Assembly: GCF_032854445.1 (NCBI RefSeq)
Contig: NC_088295.1
Coordinates: 47,419,385-47,479,384 of the forward strand
Reading direction: 5' to 3'
DNA length: 60,000 nucleotides
Origin: Liolophura sinensis
Lineage: Eukaryota > Mollusca > Polyplacophora > Chitonida > Chitonidae
Under the pieces are notes generated by a model, which was not told the origin of the DNA, ran no database searches, and saw only the letters and a list, made by a program, of their open reading frames with translations. Position numbers and translations under genes: made by a program. This document shows, in pieces, positions 1 through 11,200 of this stretch. Numbering within the stretch: the stretch's first letter is position 1; every line of letters begins with the position of its first letter.

Positions 1-2218
1 TGGTTTTAAAGCTGAACGTTAGGAATTTTGTAATTAAAAACAATGTAGCCTATTAGCTGGGAGTGTAGTGTAGGATGTATTACTGCGTGGAGTTTGTTCT
101 TACCGCATGTTGGTGCACCTACAAGTTTACTCAAAACGCCCATTTCCCAGCATGCCACTGTTTTTTAATAATTATGACGTCACTCGAGTCATTGCGTTCT
201 TGGTGTCGAAGCTAAGCTTATGAATTTTAACATTATGAATTAAAAAAGTGTTCTAATTTGATTTTCTTCGCAAAATATGGACTTCCAACATATCCATGTG
301 TAGAGCTTGTGTTGTCACGTGTCACTAACTAATTTTCGTAATTAGCATAGCAAGTATGACTGATTTTACAGACAGCTGCACATAGACGACTCTCTAAAAG
401 AATAGACTATAGTCAACAACATAGAAATTAAAGTCATACTTACATCTTAGATGATATGTACAGTTGTTATGACAAGTTTCATTATTTTTGTGACAAGTTA
501 TGAACAGAATTGAATTTCCCAATGGCAGATTACAGTTCAAGTTCGAGTGAAGGCAGTTTCCCCCAAAATGATTTCCCGTTTTTGTATTTTGACATCTATT
601 TGAACTTTATTTCAAAATGATTGATAAGTAGCGTCGATATGATAAGGAGAAACGCACTTAAATCGTAAACTACGCTTAATGTACATGCAATCCTGAAGTG
701 GGAAGAGCAGATTAATTAAATAAATGGGAAAGTTGTTTTCATGACAAACTTCAAATTCCTAAACCATTAACCCCAGTAGTGTATAGTATATGGACGTATG
801 TACACATTGTCTTTTCCAGGTTCTAAGTAATTTCGCCAGAGGCCTTTGTCTTTCATTGACCACCAGATATTTTGCTAAACGTCTAATGTCACAGATGTGA
901 CGGAAGCTGTTAGTGACCACTTTAAACTTACTATTGAGTATCATCCCTTCTGTTCCTAAAATCCTTGCAGATGTTGTTTTCGCCCAAACTCTTTCTACAA
1001 GTAGCCAAAGGGCATCGAACTAATACTATATAATGGGCCCCACCGAACACAATTCCAGACTGCCCGGTTTCAGAATTACGGGTAAGTAATTTATATCCAA
1101 CATTTTTAGTTGGACTTAACCATTTTTTTCTTTTTGCTTTCTTGTCCACACTGCATGACGAGCTCTAAATGAGAATTCATAATATTTAGGGATTATAGCA
1201 CGATAAAAGATAAATTTAGCTGTTGGAAGGTTGATCTCAGTTTTTGAATTTGATCTAGTCTAAAATATTTATTTCGGTCATATCACGTCGCCGTCTCTTT
1301 GTAAATGTCGCTCCAATTCCTAGCATATTTATAACCCTTTCTTGCTGGAGTGCCATTCCAAAGACACCATACACGGCGCCCTTTCCAATGACAGTTTATT
1401 GACACCTGGTAAATAAGTACTTGCTCTACATTTTTCTGCTTATCTTGTTTCCATCTTGTACCCATTAACCTGGAACTCGTTCTTTTCACGTGTTCCGTCC
1501 TCGACATGCGGACAGAAATTTCCTCAGTCTCACTGTTCACTTGGGCTTTGATGAAAATAAACGTTTGACTGCGTTTCTGTGGCTGTTCACGCAGTCTTAC
1601 ACACAGAATACTTCTTTGTCTAGTCTGTCATGTGTTAGAAAGTTGGTTAGAATGAATGGTGGTTTCCACCCGGAGCTACGGTTTAAAGCAGCGATTAGGC
1701 CTAATACCGTGTCAGTGAAAAATGGGAATTGCGTCATTTAGCAAATATCAACTAATCAATCAATCAATGCTATAAATGCTGTAAACGCTATAAAACGGGT
1801 TTCCTTTATTCGTGAATTATAATACGGTCTGAATATTATTTTGTTGTTCTTGAAGGATTATGATTACAATCGTGACAAAACAATGTAACACTCATATTGA
1901 CAGCACTCGAACTTCGATATCCGCCATTTTAGTATCACCTGATGCCGTTGCTAAGATGGAGTCGGTTACGATCGGTGACGGGGAGAAGATAAATTCAAGT
2001 AACGTGCAAATGTGATGCATACCATTTACACGTTTTTACACTATACTGTTTGGGAGTCTTAACGTTAGTTATTCTTTTAATAATAAAGTTAGCATCTCAA
2101 TGAGCGACATGTTTTGTTTTTTTGCTATTTTTTAATTTTCTTGTTTTTTTTTCTTTTTCTTGATAATGTACTGTGTTTGTTACGAATTTTCTCAGTTGCT
2201 TACTGAAAGAGAACCAAA
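1..2218. other. Upstream region of gene A, no supported gene
   Basis: AT-rich DNA. Short minus-strand open frames at 759-1540 show no domain or splice pattern recognised here. No clear TATA box was seen before gene A. A T-rich tract at about 2118-2160 precedes the first exon. Confidence 0.5.
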
Positions 2219-2273
2219 ATGCAGTGGCGTTGTGTGATGATCGTGTGCCTGGCATCTTTAGTCAAGGGTCGAT
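2219..2273 (+). CDS. Gene A exon 1: start codon and signal peptide
   Basis: ATG with A at -3 (context ccaaaATGc). A hydrophobic run (VMIVCLASLV) gives a signal peptide. The donor is gtaagtt and the exon leaves phase 1. Confidence 0.82.
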
Positions 2274-5200
2274 GTAAGTTGTTTTGTTTACGGCAGTTGC
2301 TCCACTGTATATACAGTGCGTGGATAAGCCTACTTGTGTCATTTATCAAAATACACTGTGAGAAAAATTTTGGTCTGCAAAGTCTAGTCTGATTTGATCT
2401 AATGCAAATTGTCTGACTTACTGGAGACTCACGCTATTGACATGGCAGAATGTTTCAGTCAGGTGACATTTTTCTCACTAGAGACTTGAAAAAAATTCAT
2501 ATCGACATTTTGAAGGTTTGTAACATCGATAGCTTTTGCTTTATCTAGATTGTTAAAAGAATTCATTGATGAAAATAGTGATTAAATTTTAGTGATTAGC
2601 ATCTTCATCAGCATCACTGAATGCACTGGACAATACTTTTTGTTTCACAGTAATTGCATTGCCGGATTCCGGAGAACAGATTGAAATTCTTGACGAAGTA
2701 CATGCCAGTAGGAGAGAGGTAAGACCGTTTTTTTTTCCTGAAATCAATTCCCGACTATTGATAAAATAAATGGCATTACGTACATATAGTTATACAACAT
2801 TGGCCATTAAGCGTATTCGAATCCAACACTGCTGCCGCATGTGAGCATAGGTGTGTGAAGTATTTGCCGAAGGTCGGCGGTTTACTCGGGCACTTCGGTT
2901 TTTTCCACTAATATAAACCACTGTCATATAAGAGAGAAATTGTTAAGAACGGCGGTAAACACCAATTAGTCAATTGTACACACGGAGACCATGCATTAGT
3001 CTTACTAAAATGATTATAAATTCATGTGCGTTACTCAACCACATACAAGGCACACAGGTACGAATCTGGGTTACTCCGAGCATTCCTGTCAGCCATAAAG
3101 TGGTTGTAAACGCTTGGACGCTACTCTTAACCACACACATGGCACAAAGGTACAAATCTGGGTTACTCCGAACTTATTCCTGATTCCTGCCTCAAAGGAA
3201 AGCTGACTGCCCTCGTATAAGTGATATCTTCTTGATTTTCTTGTCAAACAAATGCAAGCAAATAATCAAATATATATATGCTTAAATATATTGTCAGGTA
3301 TCAAACACTTGCAACAATGGTTATGAGACGGTGACGAACAGCACTCTGTGTGCCACGGACAGCCCAAACTACGTCCCAGGCAGTGCCGGGGTTAGCGCCG
3401 CAGACCAGCAGAAGATCATCGACAGACACAACCATCACAGAGCTACTGTATCTCCGACAGCTACAAACATGATGAAAGTGGTAAGTAAATACTGCCAACG
3501 TGAATGAACGTTGTAAATACACACTGTTAAAGTCATCAAAGTGTTATGGAGTAATGGAAGTGGTAAGTACACACTGCTAACGATGAAAGTAGTAAGTACA
3601 TATTCCAACCGAAGCCCGTTCAGAACTGGTAATTAGAATACGTAATTCAAGACAGTCCTCTGGTGTTAGAAACAGACGGCTTTTGCCACAGGACGATGGT
3701 AGCATTCTATTTTAATGATTTCTTGGGGGGTTAAATTTGATGTAATAAAGATTTTGTAAACATTCAAATTTGTCAGTGAAAGTTTTGTCGATCACAGTTG
3801 CTTCAGTATTCGTATATATGTTATCGTTGTCAGTTATTGCCTGGGTATTAGGATCAGGCCTTATATGCTACGCTATACGTACCTCAATTATATTATGTTT
3901 TAGTACTGGGACGATGAGCTTGCTAAAGGAGCCGAGAAATGGGCCAGACAGTGTTTTGTTGGGCACGATAGCGCCCTCCAGATGTCTCGATACATTCCAT
4001 GTAAGAACAAATAATATGGAAAAAAATTGTCAATATCTGCAGACAATATGAAAAACTAAGATCAAGTGAACTGGATATACAAACGGAGGTTAAACAGCTT
4101 GAATCTACTTAAATATAAACAATTTATATGTAAAATCGAAAGCACATGACAAAAACTGACATTTTGACGCAATTTTGTGACGATAGCAAATTAACATTGT
4201 TAGTTCTCCAGTAAGTTGTAAAATTTTAAAATCATTGAAAACATCACACATTAAAAAGTTTTTAGCTGGAATTTTAGACTTCAGTGGATGAATTATTTTG
4301 GCATCGGATAATGGCAAATGTTATCAACGTTGATAAAAAGAACTTTTGTCGCTGTAGAATAGTTGTGTTTTTTTTGCGAATTATTTATTTTTCTAATATT
4401 TCTTTTTTTTTCAGCTTACGGGGTTGGCCCTGGTCAGAATGGAGCATTCGGATACTCCAGTTGGGAAGAGGCGGTTGATGGTTGGCATTCCGAAGTCCAA
4501 TTATACCAGTATGGTAAAGACCCTGAGATCTACATTGGCAAAGATGGATGGAAAAAAGTTGGCCATTACACCCAGGTATCTGCTCTAATATTTACATCTG
4601 TAACGTCATCCTAACAGGTCGCGTCACAAGGATATCGTTGACAAAATTATAGATCTAGCAGGATGCGAATAAATCTTCTTACCGGAAGATCATTATTATT
4701 CTTTTGACCTGTGTGGTCACTGGTTCAAAACCCACCCGTGTTTCTTCAATGATATTAGTTTTTAGTCCAGATGTTTTTTCAGGCAGACGAGTAGCGCTGA
4801 TTCTCATGTAAATAAATGAAATAAATACAGTTGGCAGTGATTATTCACCTATGATGAGGTGATTCCTGTCACAACTAACGTTTAACTTCCGAACTGCCGA
4901 GTTTATGGCTGAACGGAATTACACATGAGGCAGTTTCTTTAATAATTGCACCAGCAATTCGAAGGTACATCCAAATTCCGTGCTGGCAGAGGATGTTACG
5001 ATACATATTCATTAGTCGTTCGAACACACGGGTGTTTATTCAGACAGAACATCGGACATGGAATGTTCCAGATTTTCTTTTCTACATTCCAGCTGCTCTT
5101 ATACACGTACGAGCAGTTTGTTGTTTTTCTTGCTTTTCGCCAATATGTCATACAAGTTGACAATCAAGCCATAAAAACAGCAAAAGTGCTGGTAAAGACT

Positions 5201-8200
5201 GTAACTCAAAATGTTTTGAAACTAATGAGAAAAAAACTCCTTAAACCATCAGTAATGGTATTTTCAGGTAAGTTTTTATAGATCTTTCTTCTGTTGATTA
5301 ATTCATGATTGTCTTATCGTTCCTATAATCACCAGTTAATAAATAAAATGAAAACATTTCTTCCGGTACATTTGCACCGCAATAGTATTCTTAGTAATAT
5401 TCAAATGAGCCAAACTTAAAGCGCCAATTGCCATATCAATGACCAAAGTCGACATTTGTAAGACTAGATCCATTCGTATAATTAACATCGTATGATTAGT
5501 ATCTCGTAATTTGTATCATTTCAAATGTTCAAAATGAAACCATCCCACAGTTTTAAAATCGGTTTGATTTTGAGTATTTAATCTTTTAACCGGGGCCTCC
5601 GTGGCTCAATCGGTTAGCGCGCTAGCGCAGCGTAATGACCCAGGAGCCTCTCACCCATGCCGTCGCTGTGAGTTCAAGTCCAGCTCATGCTGGCTTCCTC
5701 TCCGGTCGTAAGTGGGAAGGTCTTGCAGCAACAGGCGGATGGTCGTGGTTTTCCCCCAGAGTGTGCCCCGTTTCCTCCCACCGTAATCCTGGCTGCCGTC
5801 GTATAAGTGAAATATTTTTGAGCACGGCGTAAAACACCAATCAAATAAATAAATAAATAAATAATCTTTTAATTTAGCAAACATGACGTCATGATTTCGA
5901 CATACGCTTTGATTTATTTGACTGATGTTTTACGCCGTACTTTTCACTTACATATTTCACTTATAAGACGGTCGAAGGAAACCAGGCAGAGCCCGAGGGA
6001 AACCTACGATTATCTGCAGACTGCTGTCAGTCCTTCCCTCGTGATGCCGGAGAGGAAGCCACCGTGAGCTGGACTTGATCTCACAGCGACTGCATTGGAA
6101 GGCCCCTACATACGCTTTGATGCGATGGCAGTGCCAATGTGTTAATGAATGTCTTCCTTCAGATTGTTTTACTCCATCACATTTTTCTCTGCTTGTCGTT
6201 TACAGGTGGTCACCGCGACAGTGATGCTCGTTGGTTGTGGGTATGCTCAGTGCACCAACAGCTACAAGAAATTCTACTTCTGCAATTACATAACCGGGTA
6301 GGAAATTGACTGGCCATTGTTTTAGAGGAACGCGACTTACATGGGGTGTATGATGCAAAAGTTTCATGGGAGTTTGGTAACAATAGTCCATAGACTGTAG
6401 ATTGCTTGAGTTAAAGGCACAATAGGGTTAAATTTGAATTAAGGGAAAACTGTCATCAGAGGACCGAACCGTAGTTATATATGTACCGAACCGTGTATAA
6501 CTGGCCTGTAACTCTCTTTGTTATAGGTTCATTAGATATATTTGATGACACATAACATATGAAGTATAAGGCATTTTTTACTTTACTTGTCATTATTGAA
6601 AAGTTTTCAATTCTAAGTTAAGCACAATGTAAAATGAACGTTTCTTCTTGCAGGCAATCCAGCATCTCTAACCCATACAAAAGTGGTTCTTCCTGTGTCG
6701 ATTGCCCAAACAGCTGCAGTAACGATCTTTGTGGTAAGTTTGATTCTTTTGATGTTCTTTTAGACAATTTGATGCATCCTATAGTAATTAAAATAATTTG
6801 AAAGCCGATAACGGTTTCCTCTATGTATAAAACTGGCCACCAAGTTGCAAGTGAACAATTTCTGGGCATTGCTTTGAACAGAGATCAGTAAATAAGAAAA
6901 TAAGTATCAAATCCATCTTTTAATCTTTTATATTTGCGTAGACGCCTTACCTTACAGCGGACATGAAAGCATTGTTGATTGGTATAGGCCTTCTGTTAAC
7001 AAAGTTCACTATGTTGATTTTACTCTTTTTGTTCGTAATTGTTTCCCTATCAGGTGAATAAGATTGTTTTTAGATACCTGGCAAAATAATGTGGTTTCTC
7101 CAGGCTCTGATTAATTTTAATGTGATTGTACATTAAATATGATAACAACACAGCAATTTTAGTCTTTTTCAGCAGTATATCTGTATAAATTGCAACTAGC
7201 ATCCCTGAATTTTTTTCACCTAATTCTGCTTAACCCATGGTGCTGGGGGATTTGTACGTCGCTACTGTTTAAATATATTCATGAAAAGTCTGAATAAAAC
7301 TTTAACTGAGGTATGTTGACATGAATTTGCAGATGAGATACATTTGTACCATTGCAGTATTGATTTTATTTTTTACCAACAGATTGTGGAGACAAGTTTT
7401 GCTTTAATGGTGGTACCATAGACATAGATGCATGTACTTGCTCCTGCAAATTCCCCTTCACCGGAGAAAAGTGTTTGACTAGTAAGTAAACCGACTTTTA
7501 CCAATTTCAAAATATCTTAATTCAAACGTTCATCGTACGTGCGAGCGTCTGCCAGCAACATGGTTTTCTCCCACTACAGTGATGGCCGCCGTTCTATACG
7601 CGAAACATTCTTGAGTAAACGGCAATCAAATAAATAATGATTTCCAGTTTAACAATTGGGAAGGTAATACTTCTCACAAACCGAATCATAATTTTGCGCA
7701 GTTGGTAAAATTTTTATGAGTATTAAGCCATGGTGTTTGTGGATTTGTAAGTAATAACTGTGTTTTTGCAGCTACATGAACAGTAGGTCTAGAATAACAC
7801 CCTGAATGGGATAAAATAAGAGGTGACCAGATTTGACGGGTTACGTAATGATTTGCCGGCTCTTACCATGTAGTCGTTGCTTTATTATAATGTCATATTT
7901 ATATAACTTCCACTCTGGTGAATAACTTTGTTTGCTTTTATGCCATTGTATTTCCCGTTAGCCCTTAGACATTTCTTCCACTTAACATGATCTTGTTAGC
8001 TGGCAATTCCAAGTGGTTGCTATATACACCATCATACACAGTTCTTATTTTCATATTAATAAACGATACGGCCTAAGCTAATTGTTCTTAAAAACTGAAT
8101 TATTGATAAACGTTTTACGTTTTCGGTGTGTCCTTATCGTAATTATTAACTCAGAAATGCTCCAGAAAATAAGTAAACCATTGTGAGTAACACAGAGTTT

Positions 8201-11200
8201 TCATGCAGCCATGAGAAAGCATTACAGTGAAATATTCTTCAGTGTTGCGTAAAACACTAATCAAACAAATAAATAAGTGAGGAAACGTTTGTTGTTGTTA
8301 TTGTTACCCATAGATCCATGCCCGGGTGTCCAGTGTTCAAATGGTGGAACTCTGAACGTTGGCACATGCACATGTGATTGCAAGTATCCATTTGGCGGGA
8401 ACACATGTGACGACAGTAAGTTAACTTGGATTACACTGTATTTTGGCGAATATAGGGATGCGTTCACTACAAAATGACATGAAGTAACCATGTAATCATT
8501 GAAGCAAACTGTGTTCAACTGAATGTGTCCACGATGCCGTATAGTTCATCCAGCATATTGCAACATCGTTACGTTTAGCTTGATTATGTGTGTTTCCTGT
8601 AAATAGGCAGTGTCTTCCCGTATTCTGCGACACAAGGAATCGTGTCAATATTTAACTGAACTTTACCGGAGAAAAGATGGAGTGAATTTTTCTTATAGCT
8701 TCATGCTATTTGTAGAAGAGCCTTTCTAACACTTTCTGTACATTAAAACTAGATCCTATGCCGCCCGCATGGGTCTGAGTACAGACTTGGAAGTTACACG
8801 AGAGCTATATGAAGGGGTTGTGCCTGTGGTGGGGGAGGGAGGATGTTCATTGGATAAGTCGGCGAAAGTGTTCTTGACCAATCCGCTCTCGCTGGTTTGC
8901 TTCTGACTTTTAAGTCGAGGATGTTTGCCGGTTATCTTCATGGTAAAAGGCGGTGGTTTACGCCGGGCTATCTGCTTTCTCCCGCCCTAGAAGAGCACCG
9001 CCGTCTTATACACAAGTCAAATATATGAATAAACAAGAATAAACATTTATACTTGTACTTTAAAACGCATTTTGTCCTAAATGGCACAGCCTGTGAGGGA
9101 GTAAGACATTACTTCAAATGCATCCCCATTTCAGAGGTCTGCCAGCCAAAATTGGACCCCAGTCATTGTGGAACTCAGTGGCCGCCGAGCTACTGTACAA
9201 TATATATCAATGTTCCGTTCGATTGCCCTGTGATGTGCGGACTCTGTCCTGGTAGGTTGTGTTTTTCTCACACACTCTGATGCACTTAGTATTCTTCACG
9301 CGCACTTTCTTCTACATACGGCACTGTGCTGATTTCTTCAAGTTATAGCTGATTTATGGTGCAGTTCTTTCCTTGCGTATAAAAAGCAAACATAAGACAT
9401 GAAAATTTGTTTGTAAATCTCCGTAAGTCTCAATTATATACGACGTAAATCATATCAAACTGAGGTAGTTATCTTTGTTTTCGACCTAGAAATTATTCAC
9501 GAAATCTGAATTAGAATAGTAAATCCACTTTCTTTACTGCAATGTGCCTGGATTGCTTCTCTCTTTATCAGATGTTATCAGCTTTACTTACTCTTTATTA
9601 TGTCTTACATGTCACAACTAGTCGTTTTAGTTGTTTTGGAAATGGGCCTAACGAGGGGTACATAGAAATGGAAGATTTGGCCAAAATAAAATACTACTCA
9701 GTACATGAACTGCTAAATCTCTTATTATTATGGTTACGATTCCAAAAACTTTCCAACATCTTCCTTAACGATTTTTGTTATTGCCCTATATAGAGGACAC
9801 CCGTTAATGTATCTTTGTCTTTGATTGTCTCCTCAGCTCCTTGTAATGGAAAGACGTGTCAAAATGGCGGAACTCTGGATCTGTCGGACTGCACGTGCAA
9901 GTGCCCGTCTCTCTGGACTGGAGACACCTGTGAAACGAGTGAGTAAAATTAGTCAAATTGACAGGCAAAATATTGTCAGAGATTCTGCGTTTTATATGAT
10001 GTATTCACTGTATGTTTTTAACAGGCTCGTGCACCCTGGTAAAACTACTTAGATGGCGTCAGTCTGACTCTGTCCAAGATTAGGTTGAAAGCCCACACAA
10101 ATATGACTGTGTTGTCAGATTAGGTTGAAAGCCCTCACAAATATGACTGTGTTGTCAGATTAGGTTGAAAGCAGACACAAATATGACTGTGTTGTCAGAT
10201 TAGGTTGAAAGCCCACACAAATATGACTGTGTTGTCAGATTAGGTTGAAAGCCCTCACAAATATGACTGTGTTGTCAGATTAGGTTGAAAGCCCACACAA
10301 ATATGACTGTGTTGTCAGATTAGGTTGAAAGCCCACACAAATATGACTGTGTTGTCAGGGTAGGTTGTTCGTCACCCTCCATGGTCCAGAATGTCTTTAC
10401 AATAGATAATGTGCAGTGGTAGTCTCTGTGATTAACCATGTCATACAGGTAATCTTGACATTTAGTCTGTACAACTATGGAACTGGTTTTGTCTGACCAG
10501 TTGGTATTTTGAAAGCAGCTGCCAATCATCGTCCAATGATTTGTCAGTACATATATATAGATTATCCGACAATGAAACCAATGTTTCCACCTCCCATGTC
10601 TTCAGATGGTTGTTTATGTGTCGGAAATTTCAAACACAGGCCCCCTATCTGTGTATTCCCTGAAGATAATCACAGTCAGTGAACAAAACATGTTCTAAAA
10701 TATACAAGACATCAGTAAATCAAAAGAAACTATTTATCTTCTTTTACAGAGGACTGCCCCAATCAAGCGGATCCGTCGCACTGTGTGTCTCAGTGGCCAC
10801 CTGAGTTCTGTACAACATATCCCACATACGTTCCACCCAGATGTCCCATTATGTGTGGACTGTGTCCCCGTAAGTTGTACTATATGTGTGTATTAGTGGC
10901 CGTCGGAGTAGAGTACAAGTTATCCTGATTACGTTCCACCCAGATGTCCCATAATGTGATGGATTGTACTATATGTACTATATGTGTGTCTCATTGTCCG
11001 TCTAAGTACCGTACAACATATCGCAGTTATGTTCCACCCAAATGTCCCATTATGTGTTCCGGTAAGTTGTACAATATGGGTGTCTTAGTGGCGACCTGAG
11101 CACTGCACAGCATACCCCAATTATGTTCCACCCAGATGTCACATTATGGGGGCATTGTGACCTCGGAAGTTGTACTATATGTCTGTCTCAGTAGCCATCT

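Noticed and set aside
4946-5281. Plus-strand frame of 111 codons in gene A intron 5
   Set aside because: No domain, lies inside an intron, and codon use looks like AT-rich non-coding DNA.
5591-5700. tRNA gene from the A and B box-like sequence
   Set aside because: The body and (AAAT)n tail recur many times in the window, so this is a SINE head and not a tRNA gene.
10081-10360. CRISPR-like array
   Set aside because: The 40-bp units are directly adjacent with no unique spacers, and this is an animal intron.
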